From Branchiostoma floridae (lineage: Eukaryota > Chordata > Leptocardii > Amphioxiformes > Branchiostomatidae): a stretch of DNA of 64,000 nt. The notes below the pieces were generated by a model. The model made no database searches and was not told where the DNA came from. It worked only from the letters and a program-made list of their open reading frames with translations. The stretch is taken from the NCBI RefSeq assembly GCF_000003815.2, contig NC_049987.1, forward strand, positions 23,420,793 through 23,484,792, given 5' to 3'. The position numbers were made by a program, and so were the translations under genes. Position 1 is the first letter of the stretch, and each line of letters opens with the position of its first letter. Shown here piece by piece: positions 23,580 through 34,373 of the stretch.

Positions 23580-23790
23580 CTGCAGACGTATACGCTGTGG
23601 AACGTTTCACCTCCTCGGCTTCTTCGTACGTGTGTGAAGACGCTTCTTGCTCTTCAGTCTCGTTGCCATGGCGGACACGCCCGCGGGAACCACCCTGACG
23701 GACAGGAGGGGATTGGGACGGAGGCCCGCTGGTTTGGCCGCTGTCAGGGCGCGAGAAAGGGGACCGGACCGGCTCTGCTTGCTCGTACAT
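23580..23790 (-). pseudogene. Orphan first exon of a coiled-coil family gene
   Basis: ATG at 23790 to donor G|GTAGCC after 23580 is 211 bp, the same length as the first exons at 30871-30661 and 42635-42425. It encodes a Pro/charged cytosolic segment beginning MYEQAEPVRSPFSRPDSGQT. The frame is open, but no anchor, coiled-coil or GRPVY exon lies downstream on the minus strand between here and the plus-strand YWTD gene. The region instead holds LINE debris. It is probably the stump left by an unequal duplication. Splicing to a distant exon cannot be excluded. Confidence 0.6.
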
Positions 23791-24170
23791 GACCGCACTG
23801 TGCAGACAATAGGCGAACAGTGTAGCAGCCAACGTCAAGGTGCATGAATATGGACAACTATGCCGGGATTAGTCTGAAGAAGTAAGTATATATATGCCCA
23901 TATTTAGAGGTAAGACGTGGTATGACGTGTTGCAAACGGTATTTTGTTTTTCTGCATGGAGCAGACCAATTTTCTGGAGACAGACGTGAAGCTGGGAGGT
24001 AAACAAACTAAATATCATTTTACAAGGTACCATGCTACAAGGTATTTCGTAAAGTGTCTCACTTTCTGCACTGACAGTATGAAAAGAAATCTCTCCTCTT
24101 CTGACTCAATCCTATGAGTTACTGGGGGCGTTCCTTCAAAGCCCCTCCCCGTCCTAGGATGTCCAAAATA

Positions 24171-24253
24171 TTCTCAAAGCAGAGGTTGGGTCGCGGAGAC
24201 AGTAGTGGTCGAGCCGGTAAAAATCCCGAACACTACTATCTCTGCTTGGAGAA
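24171..24253. mobile_element. Internally deleted fold-back MITE
   Basis: Carries TTCTC-AAAGCAGAGGTTGG at the left and CTCTGCTTGGAGAA at the right. It corresponds to the intact hairpin at 31255-31379 in the second duplication unit, with about half of the palindrome missing. Confidence 0.65.
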
Positions 24254-24711
24254 TAGCCCCAAAAGAAACTCGGTCTGAATAGGATTAAACCGGCATCCTT
24301 TATATCCTTTTTTGTCGTATCTGATATTAATATGCAGATTCTCATGCCATTCTATTTTTATAAGTCTCACTTTTCAAACGATACATCCCATATGATTATT
24401 TTGTGACAAGACGTAAGTGTTATTCCTAAGTTACTTTACTTTTCTACTAATCAGAAAAAATACGTTAATAGTTTTCCCCTGGACATGCTATAGCCTTAAG
24501 TTTTCGGAGGCAGTCAACTTTTGATGTAAGGAAGGAAGCGGTGTAGATTTGTGCCTTGGGCAGCTTGCTATGAATTTCTGATAGGTTAAGGAGGATAGCG
24601 CTAACTGAACAACGGAAAAGTGGATTTCCATGATATTAGCTATGCAGGTAGCTTAGACAGAGATGTGCATGATGAAATGCAAATTGGGACTTTATTTGCA
24701 TAATTATTTAC

Positions 24712-24860
24712 GTCGGTCGCCCAAACACAACTCTTAAGAAACTCATTAAGGCCGAAACACAGCTGGAAGGGCAAGGGCTACTCTCTGCGATGAAGGACAA
24801 GCTGTTCTGGAGGTCTAACTTCGTCTTCTCCACCTCACAAGAGGAAGAATGATGATGATG
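24712..24860 (+). mobile_element. LINE 3' end with (GAT)n tail, unit 1
   Basis: Encodes RPNTTLKKLIKAETQLEGQG and FWRSNFVFSTSQEEE before a TGA, then an ATGATG tail. The same C-terminus (LKKLIEAETGLEGQGLLSAM) occurs in the longer fragment at 46018-46482. The microsatellite tail marks the element's 3' end. Confidence 0.7.
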
Positions 24861-25559
24861 ATGATGATGATTAAGGTAATTCTATAATTCGTGTGTTTCT
24901 ATGATAATGGTAAATGGAAAAGAACTTGAAAAACTTATGGATTTCCATGATATTAGGTATATATGTAGCTTGGACAGAGAAGTCCACAATGAAATCCACC
25001 GTATGTAGTTTTTCACTTATTTCTAATTTGCCCTACATGTAATTTCTGTCATATTGAACATCGATATATACTAATGACGCAAATATGGACCTTATTTGAT
25101 GTGCAATTGATAATGAACTTGGCGACTAAGTAATACATTAAACAAATGTCATACTTATGACGTGTACGTTCGTAAAAGGTGATTTGAGGTTTCTATGATA
25201 TTCGATAGACAGGTATCTTAAACAGAGAATAACATGATGAAATGTATCTTACGTATCTTAATACTTAATTTCGCATGATTATGGAGGAAATTCTATAATT
25301 CCAGTAAAAATTAGTGGTTTCTATAATACGGTTTAATACAGATAGCATGTAATTAATGTCAGATGGAACATTGACAGATACATACTGAGTAAGCACGCAT
25401 AGAAATAATTTGCATACTTAAACAATTGATAATTAACATTCTAGTGGTAAAATAGAGGATTTTTTTTACTTTGCCATGTGTAAGTTAAAGTTGTGCATAT
25501 CCATATGTAGATTATGTAAATCTGTCATTTGCATATTCAAACAATTTTGTTCTAGTGGT

Positions 25560-25830
25560 AATTAATTGAGATACATTTACCCCTGAAGGGGGCAATCTTT
25601 AAGGAAATATACACACAACTTATGAACAGATAAAACAATAATACTTCCAAATTACAAATCAAAAGTCTAAAATCATTCTTCTATGACTGTCGTGATGATA
25701 CTACCCAAAACTGACATTAATATCCAAAGTCTTAAATTTTTTTCGGCAGGTCATTCCAAAGTCTCACAACTCTCCATACGAACGGCTTTTACTTGCTAAT
25801 TCTGGGTGTAGGTGGCCAAAAATTATACAT
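25560..25830 (-). mobile_element. LINE 3' fragment (unit 1)
   Basis: On the minus strand this resembles the C-terminus of a LINE ORF (a better preserved copy at about 57600-57725 reads RVAKLWNDLPTNVKTLDTN). Copies also lie at 32700-32960 and 44400-44640. All are heavily mutated. Confidence 0.5.
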
Positions 25831-26339
25831 TGCATTTCATGCATCAATGAGGGTTAGAAAGCCATGTAATAAGATACAACAAACGTCAGGGACACTAGTG
25901 AAAGCTAATTGATGGTGCCTGAAACGTCTTTAAATCCTCATGTTAAAACAACCTCATTCTCGTTTCGTGATGACTTTTTAGTCTTTCAGCATATAAACAT
26001 AGTGCAACTTCTATTACAATCAGGACATTTGTGCCTGTATCCACATACATATTAAACATGTAAAAAGAATTATGAAACTAGACAGTACAGGATGCATTCA
26101 TATTCCACAATATTTTGACAATCGGCAATATTCAGCTTTACCATTTGATGATAGGCCCTTCCACCATCTTTAGAGGGTGAGTTTGAGCGTTCCACCATTT
26201 TAAAAAAATTATATAGTCATATGACTATCCTCGCTAATCCTGACAAATCCCGCTAAGTTGATTTATTTTCTTGAGCAGTGACATGACTAGTGACTGCAAA
26301 TCTTAAGTTGTTAATTAACATACATTTGATATAAAAAAA

Positions 26340-26990
26340 TTCAAGTACAGGTATACCCGGGCCCAGCAATCGGCCAACAAAACGCAAAGTGGTGGAGACT
26401 TCAGAATCCTTATACAATTTGTTTAGTTATGAGAAAGCGTAATGTGCCATTCATCTATCGTTTATTAAACTTCTCACACAGAACGTGGTCACCTTTCTAC
26501 ATGGTCCTCCTGGTGTTGTGTGACAGCAAGGACAGGACCATCCGTTTCAAGGAGCTAGTAAGGAGAAGAAAAGGAACAACGTACTTTCGTTACACCGTTT
26601 TTGGAGTCAAGTTTGATAAGGGCCACCGGGCGATTAGTTCCGGTACTGCCTCAAAGTTTACATTTTCTGTGTACACTGCTATAAGTTATCCTCATTGTTT
26701 TCTGGTTTTATCTATTTTTTGTGTTCCACATGTCCTTTCAGTATTATTGCTTTATGTATGATTGTTACATGTGTACCTTGTGTTTGAAAAATCAATAAAA
26801 AGTTTTTTTTTAAAGTTGACATTTTCTGGAAATGTCAGGTTGATGTTTGTTAAGTTATGTCTAGCTACTGGGCAGGGGGTAACTGGTGTACCTGCAGTTA
26901 GCCTTCCGTCATGAACTTGCAAATAACATTTTCTAATTGCTGTTTCCATTTATATCCAGATTTTTGTTTATCATAACACAAGGCACTAGC
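26340..26990. repeat. Repeat-derived 3' flank of the first coiled-coil gene
   Basis: Contains sequence related to the GGGCCCCCT-core repeat (compare TCAAGTTCGATAATGGGCC at 33745-33763 in the twin unit). The frames at 26429-26761 and 33593-33928 arise from it and are not genes. Confidence 0.45.
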
Positions 26991-27380
26991 CAGTGAAGTG
27001 CACTAGAGCCAGTGCAACATCTGCTTGGATCTATGACAGCTGTTTCCCATATTAAGCCACCAGAAAAATGACGTTAAAACAACACATAACATCTGCTTGG
27101 AGACAAAGCAATGTATTAGCACAGGCCAAAACAAGTAGACGGCATCGATGACCTGTTCCACAATTTCCTAAAGATAGGGGTGTTTTTAGAAATAATACAT
27201 TGCCTATTAAGAAAGTTACGATGGTATCGAAACAACTTGCATTATCACATATGTACTCGCTAACCATGTGCCAAAGTACATAATGATCCGCCGAGCCGAT
27301 CGTTAGATACAGCTGTATGCGAGCAGCCCAAACTCGGACAGTTTCTAAACCTCCCGCCAGGAGGTGGTCCTCCTTTTGGC

Positions 27381-30300
27381 TTAGGTCACATTTCGAAGAA
27401 AGGGGCCCGGCCGGGCAGCTTTCGTGAGCAAAAAGAATGATATAAAAGACATCAAAATACACAAAATGTCAAAATAAGATTCAAGGGCATAATTTTTTTT
27501 CTAGGTATACAATTTGATTTTTCGTTTCTTAAAACATCTCGGTCGGGTCCCGGTTTGGAAATATGACCTAAGCCTTTCCGGTGGTAACAAAATGTTTATA
27601 CGACACAGTGTACATACCGACGCAGGTTGCATGGACCGACGGGATGAACCGCCATTGGCTCCCGTCAAACAGCTTCCACACCGGCCTAGTCTGGTCCGGT
27701 GTCATGGCACAGTCGCCGACGTAGGCGAAGCTATCGTCTTGTCCGATGGTGGGCCCCACCGTCCACTGATTGTAGTCCTCGAAGAAGAAGAGAAAGTCTC
27801 GGCTGTCCGTGTCGCTAACGTAGACAGGCCTGCCGCCGCTGGTCTGCCTTGTCCTGGTGTAGGTTGTCATGCGGGAAGGTTGTTGGGGGGTGTCACCATG
27901 CAGACGGACCCTCGCACAGTCTGTAGTGTTGCTTACCGGCTGTGGAACTACGGCACCAGCTGGGGCGTCACCTGCAATAAACAAGGAAGAAAATATAGAC
28001 CTTATAAAGCAATCAAAGTTAGCTGATACGCGAGGTTACAAGAGGTGGTCAAACAACAGGGCAAACAGGGTCAAAAAATCAAATGTAGGGAATGCGACGC
28101 TTTATGTGATCGCCAAATATTGTGTTACTAACTACGAACCAGAGCAGGCGATCTTCACATCCGAGTTCTCTCTGAAATGTTCTCCGTCCCACAGAAAGAA
28201 AGTCCCGTTGATCTCGTCAGCGTAGAGATTGGAGTCCTTGACGTAGACACCCCAACTCCCAAAATCCAACCCCACCCACCACTCCGGGTAGCTGCCACCC
28301 TTGTAATACAGGAAGTCGCAGGTGGCGTCGCTGTAGTACACGGGGCGGCCCTCGCGAGTGTTTCCCGTCATGGTGTAGGACGTCATCCTGTGGACCTGAG
28401 CGGTGGTGGAGCCGTATAGGACAACCGTTGGACAGCCTGACAGAGAGTGAGAGACAAATATAGAGATATAGATTTGTGAATGGAAGCGAAACGGGTGCTA
28501 ACACAGATTGATAATTGATTAATTTTTACTACTTATGATGTTGCCCAACACACCATCCCAAATAGCACAAATAACAACTGAAACCCAATTTACCCGTCGT
28601 CTTACTCGACACGTGAAGACGCTGCTCTGAGGTTTGGACGGTTCGGCTTCGCTCCTTGTCCAGGTTGCGCTTCAAGGCGTCAACAGTGGTGGACATGTTG
28701 TCTTGGTCGCGCTTCAAGGCGTCAACAGTGGTGGACATGTCGTCTTGGTCGCGCTTCAAGGCGTCAACAGTGGTGGACATGTCGTCTCGGTCGCGCTTCA
28801 AGGCGTAAAAAATGGTGGACAGTTGGCGCATGTCATCTTGGTCGCGCTTCAAGGCATCAACAGTGTTGGAAAGTTGAGATATCTCCTAAATACGAACGTC
28901 AGAATACCAAATTTACAATAAAATTAAAAACAAACAAAGAAGTCTCATTATACCAGTCTCCTAAAAATCAACGTTAGTTTACAAAAATGCATTCAAAACA
29001 GGATTGTTTGCAAACCCAGCAGTATATGTTATTAGAGTGTTTACCTCCTTATTGATAAACGTCAGAGGGGCGAGTCCCAAGGCAAGTAGCAAAGCAATGC
29101 CGGCGGCCATGCAGCTACGATGAGAGCGGATGAAGTTGCAGAGAGAACGGCGGCGGCTTGCTCCACCCGGATAAGTGCGGTCTGTGGAGATAGTAAATGT
29201 TAATAATAAAATAAGTTTATGTCTACTTTGGTACGGATACACGGGTACACACACGTGTAGCCTTTGTCAGCCACTCACATAAGTAGAGAACTCTGCGATC
29301 CAACTGTGACACTGCAAAATATGTCTTTTACGCCAGGACAATCCCCAGTAGAACAGCCTCTCCGCCCACATTGTCGACAGCCCCTCACAAGACATATTCA
29401 AGAGCAGGTTGCTGTCATGACGTCATCTCACACGTAGTCCAGGCGCTGTGCCTCCTCCGTCTGCGTGATATTCCTGCTTTAATTTTGCAAACTACAAACT
29501 AGAACTAGAACAAGTCCAGGGCGACTCAAGAAGTTAATGAATTCATAAATAACGAAATAGTTCAGGCCTTGGAAAATTGATATGTCCTATCTTTCCTGCG
29601 CTGTGATTGGCGAGGCCCATTGTAGGCGAAGACCCAATCCTATATAAGGAAAAGATAAACAATTCACTGGCAGTTTGACGGATTCATCCGCACAGCCTGG
29701 AATCCCTCGAAGACGTCAACATAGGATAAAAGGAGTGGGACAAAGGAAAAGAGGTAGGCACAGTGGAACGCAGTTTCTTTTTCGCCCGCCCACCCACCTA
29801 CCCACTTAGTCTGGGGAATGCTATGTATCACATATTCGCGCGACTCCAGGCACCACCCCGTAGCTTCATATGGATGAGTCAATCACTACGCAGAAAGAAT
29901 AGGTGACTATGACAGTCCAGAAAACGTAGGGTCGGTTGGCAAAAGTCTCTATTTTTCCAGAGGGAGGTCGCACCGTGTGGTGGCATAAAACAGACTCATT
30001 AGTAGTTCTGGTATAAAGTTGTGCGTCACAGTACTTGAATGGGCCGTAGTTATTCTGTGCATAACAGCGAGGTGGAAATAGTGATGTATGGTAGATGAAT
30101 ACATCAGTATTAATACTGTATAAGTTTGATTGCGGTGTTTCTTCGGTTGGCGTGAATTTGCGCCTTCATACTGTTACCAGACACTGCCTGTGCGTCGGTT
30201 GCAGGGGAGTCAGATAAAAGTGTTTTTTTTTTTTTATAAAAGAAGAAGCCGACAAATCTATGCTCATATTCAGATATTTTTTAGGTTTTACCCTGAACGT

Positions 30301-30871
30301 CAGCATATCGAATTCTTGTAAACTGCTTCTGCACCTTTCTATAAATTTTGTGGCGTCGAACCTCGCCACTTTGGGGTCCATTACGATGTAAATCACCATA
30401 GGCAAAAACCGTGTTCTGCTACTATACTATAAAAGATTGGGGGGGGGGGCGGTTGGGTCCTCTGTATGACTTTTAACCTATGCCAATTGCCTGTAAGCTT
30501 AATAGGTTCGTTATTAAATATATTCAGTTTTTATTTGAGATTTGTGGCAAGTAAGCATAGAAACTTCTGTCTGAAAAGAAATAGAATAATTTTACAAATT
30601 ATGTAAATGACTATTTTGTCTTGAAAAAGGCAAGTAACAAGTAACAAAAATGTCGGTTACCTGGGGACGTGTACGCTGTGTAACGTTTAACCTCCTCGGC
30701 TTCTTCGTACGTGTGTGAAGACGCTTCTTGGTCTTCAGCCTCGTTGCCATGGCGGACACGCCCACGGGAACCACCCTGACGGACAGGAGGGGATTGGGGT
30801 GGCGGCCCGCTGGTTTGGCCGCTGTCAGGGCGCGAGAAAGGGGACCGGACCGGCTCTGCTTGCTCGTACAT
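27381..30871 (-). CDS. Type II membrane protein: coiled coil plus two GRPVY modules (copy D)
   Basis: Predicted minus-strand exons: 30871-30661, 29181-29045, 28885-28594, 28436-28140 (or to the TAG at 28132), 27971-27618 and 27418-27381. With the fourth exon spliced, phases agree and give 442 residues. Residues 1-92 are cytosolic and Pro/Arg-rich, and about 93-113 form the anchor helix (MAAGIALLLALGLAPLTFI). Residues 117-196 form a coiled coil of four 14- or 17-residue LKRD(Q/R)D repeats plus a terminal LKRNLDKE. Two homologous ~95-aa modules follow, each framed by Cys with GRPVY, an aromatic-rich stretch, W.VG and DG..(W/F)R. I do not recognise a named domain. The start is chosen because upstream in-frame sequence carries a stop in the sister copies. 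Weak points are the GTTCGT donor after module 1 and the small last exon. Extracellular adhesion or lectin-like binding is only a guess. Confidence 0.75.
28132..28436 (-). CDS. First GRPVY module exon with in-frame TAG
   Basis: Acceptor TCTGTCAG before 28436, phase 1. The reading continues through GCPTVVLYGSTT, GRPVYYSDATCDFLYYKGG and SDVKIACSGS to TAG at 28134-28132. A GTTCGT sequence eight bases before the stop codon would, if used as a donor at 28140, continue in phase into the second module. It is a poor donor, so the exon may be terminal in some transcripts. The sister gene has the same arrangement at 35438-35128. Confidence 0.7.
29590..29905 (+). other. Unit-specific segment with CCAAT and TATATAA
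   Basis: About 315 bp that is absent at the matching point of the second unit (39745-39755). It contains GATTGG, CCAAT (29634-29638) and TATATAAGG (29641-29649) in plus-strand promoter-like order. It could be a small inserted element or promoter. No downstream plus-strand gene is seen. Confidence 0.35.
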
Positions 30872-31254
30872 GACCGTACTGTGCAGACAATAGGCGAACA
30901 GTGTAGCAGCCAACGTCAAGGTGCATGAATATGGACAACTATGCCAGGATTGGTCTGAAGAAGTAAGGATATATATGCCCATATTTGGAGGTAACTAAGT
31001 CGTGGTATGACGTGTTGCAAACGGTATTTTGTTTTTCTGCATGGAGCAGACCAATTTTGTTGAGAAAGACGTGAAGCTGGGAGGTAAACAAACTAGATAT
31101 CATTTCACAAGGTACAATGCTACAAGGTATTTCGTAAAGTGTCTCACTTTCTGCACTGACAGTATGAAAAGAAATCTCTCCTCTTCTGACGCAATCCTAT
31201 GAGTTACTGGGGGCGTTCCTTAAAGCCCCTCCTCGTCCTAGGATGTCCAAAATA

Positions 31255-31379
31255 TTCTCCAAGCAGAGGTTGGGTCGCGGAGACAGTAGTGGCCGGGATT
31301 TTTACCAGCTCAATCCCCCGGAGCGAGCCGGTAAAAGTCCCGACCACTACTTTCCGCGACCCAACCTCTGCTTGGAGAA
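31255..31379. mobile_element. Fold-back MITE, nearly perfect hairpin
   Basis: Both ends read TTCTCCAAGCAGAGGTTGGG inward on opposite strands, and the palindrome extends through GTCGCGGA, AGTAGTGG and TTTTACC(A/G)GCTC to the centre. It is 125 bp without coding capacity. The same terminal motif marks elements at 24171-24253 and 55708-55837 and part of 8970-8998. Confidence 0.8.
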
Positions 31380-31844
31380 CAGCCCCCAAAGAAGCCCGAT
31401 CTGAATAGGATTAAACCGGCATCCTTTATATCCTTTTCGTCGTATCTTATATTGATATGCAGATTATTTTCTCATACCATTCTATTCTTATTTCTAAGTC
31501 TTACTTTTCAAACGCTATATCCCATATGATTATTTTGTGACAAGACGTGTTATTCCTAAGTTACTTTACTTTTCTACTAATTAGAAAAAATATGTTAATA
31601 GTTTTCCCCTGGACATGCTATAGCCCTGGGTTTTCGGAGGCAGTCAACTTTTGATGTAAGGAAGGAAGCGGTGTAGATTTGTTCCTTGAACAGCTTGCTA
31701 TGAATTTCTGATAGGTTAAGGAGGATAGCGTTAACTGAACAACGGAAAAGTGGATTTCCATGATACTAGCTATGCAGGTAGCTTAGACAGATATGTGCAT
31801 GATGAAATGCAAATTGGGACTTTATTTGCATAATTATTTACGTC

Positions 31845-31987
31845 GGCCGCCCAAACACAACTCTTAAGAAACTCATTAAGGCCGAAACACAGTTGGAAGG
31901 GCAAGGGCTACTCTCTGCGATGAAGGACAAGTCGTTCTGGAGGTCTAACTTCGTCTTCTCCACCTCACAAGAGGATGAATGATGATG
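31845..31987 (+). mobile_element. LINE 3' end with (GAT)n tail, unit 2
   Basis: Duplicate of 24712-24860 within the segmental duplication, with the same terminal coding sequence and a shorter GAT tail. Confidence 0.7.
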
Positions 31988-32699
31988 ATGATGATTAAGG
32001 CAATTCTATAATTCGTGTGTTTCCATGATAATGGTAAATGGAAAAGAACTTGAAAAACTTACGGATTTCCATGATATTAGGTATATATGTAGCTTGGACA
32101 GAGAAATCCACAATGAAATTCACCGTATGTAGTTTTTCACTGAATTGCCCTACATGTAATTTCTGTCATATGGAACATTGACAGATACTAATGACGCAAA
32201 TATTGAAGTTATTTGCTAAGTAATTGATAATTAACTTGCCCCCTAAGTAATACAGTAAAGAAATTTCATACTTATGACGTGTGCGTTCGTTAAAGGTGAT
32301 TTCAGGTTTCTTTGACATCCGATAGACAGGTATCTTAGACAGAGAATAGCATAATGAAATGTATCTTATGTATATTGATACTTAATTAGCATAATAATGG
32401 AGAAAATTCTATAATTCCAGTAAAAATTAGTGGTTTCTATAATACGGTTTGATACAGATAGCATGTAATTAATGTCAGATGGAACATTGACAGATACATA
32501 CTGAGTAAGCACGCATAGAAATAATTTGCATACTTAAACAATTGATAATCAACATTCTAGTGGTAAAATAGAGGTTTTTCTTTTACTTGTGTAAGTTAAA
32601 GTTGTGTGTAAGAATATCCATATTTAGATCATGTAAACGTGTCATTTGCATAATCAACAATTTTGTTTTAGGAGTAATTAATTGAGATACATTTAGCCC

Positions 32700-32960
32700 T
32701 GAAGGGGGCAATATTCCAGGGAGTATACACAAAGAAGCAGCCATCATCATACACAAAACTTATGTACAGATAAAACAATAATACTTACAAATTATACATC
32801 AAAAGTCTAAAATGATTCTTCTTTGACTGTCGTGATGATACTACCCAAAACTGACATAAGTATGCGAAGTCTTAACATTTTTCGGCAGGTCATTCCAAAG
32901 TCCCACAACTCTCTATATGAACCTGCTAATTCTGGGTGTAGGTGGCCAAAAATTATACAT
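32700..32960 (-). mobile_element. LINE 3' fragment (unit 2)
   Basis: Duplicate of 25560-25830, with TACCCAAAACTGACAT and CGGCAGGTCATTCCAAAGTC as landmarks. Confidence 0.5.
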
Positions 32961-34373
32961 TGCTGTTCATGCATCAATGAGGGTTAGAAAGCCATGTAAT
33001 AAGATACACCAAACGTCAGTGACACTAGTGAAAGGTAATGGACGCTACCTGAAACGTCTTTGAATACTCATGTTAAAACAACCTCATTCTCGTTTCGTGA
33101 TGACTTTTTAGTCTTTCAGCATATAAACATAGTGCAACTTCTATTATAATCAAGACATATGTGCCCGTATCCACATACAAATCAAATATGTAAAAAGAAT
33201 TATGAAACAAGAAAGTACAGAATGTATGAATATTCAACAATATTTTGACAATCGGTAATATGCAGCTTTACCATTTGATAATAGGTCCTTCCACCATCTT
33301 TAGAGGGTGAGTTCGAGCGTTCCAACATTTCTCAAAAGATTAATATAGTCATATATCCTCACTTATCACTATCCTCACTGATCCGGACAAATCCCGCTAA
33401 GCTGATTTATTTTCTTGACTATTGTATAACATGACTAGTGACTGCAAAACTTACGTTGTTAATTAATATACCTTTGATATAAAAAAAAATTCAAGTACAG
33501 GTATGCCCGGGCCCAACAATCGGAAAGTGGTGGAGACCTCCGAATCCCTATACAATTTGTTTACTTATGAGAAAGCGTAATGTGCCATTCAGCTATCGTT
33601 TATCAAACTTCTCACACAGAACGTGGTCACCTTTCTTCATGGTCCTCCTGGTGTAGTGTGACAGCAAGGACAGGACCATCCGTTTCAAGGAGCTAGTAAG
33701 GAGAAAAAAGGAACAATTACTTTCGGTACACCGTTTTAGGGGGTCAAGTTCGATAATGGGCCTCCTGGCAATTGTTTCCGGTACTGCCTCAAAGTTAAAC
33801 TTTTCTGGAAATGCAAGGTTCATGATTTTTAAGTGATGGACAGCTGTTGGGCAGGGGTCAAGTGGTGTACCTGCAGTTAGCCTCCCGTCATGAACTTGCA
33901 AATAACATTTTCTAATTCCTGATTCCATTTATATCCAGATTTTTGTTTATTATAACACAAGACACTATAAACCAATGCAGTGCACTAGAGCCAGTGCAAT
34001 ATCTACTTGGATCTCTGACAGCTGTTTCCCGCATTAAGCCGCCAGATAAGTGACGTTCAAACAACACATAATATCTGCTTGGAGACAATGCAATACATTA
34101 GCGCGGTTCGAAACAAGCAGACGGCATCGATGACCTGTTCCACAATTTCCTAAAGATAGGGGTGTTTTTATAAATAATACATTGCCTATTATTATATAAT
34201 AAAGAAGGTTACGATGGTAACGAAACAACTTGCATTATCACATATGTACTCGCTAACCATGTGCCAAAGTACATAATGATCCGCCGAGCCGATCGTAAGA
34301 TACAGCTGTATGCGAGCAGCCCAAACTCGGACAGTTTCTAAACCTCCCGCCAGGAGGTGGTCCTCCTTTTTGC

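Noticed and set aside
26429-26761. 110-codon plus-strand frame downstream of copy D
   Set aside because: Repeat-derived. The twin unit at 33593-33928 does not keep the frame.
27514-28026. Plus-strand frames opposite the GRPVY exons (also 34508-35023)
   Set aside because: Antisense shadows of the minus-strand exons, whose frames carry splice junctions, conserved Cys and module homology.
30871-30982. Upstream ATG (MGIYIL...) as start of the first coding exon of copy D
   Set aside because: The same upstream frame is closed by TAA in the sister copies at 23.8 and 42.7 kb, and a CTTCAG acceptor-like site suggests it is intron or 5' UTR.
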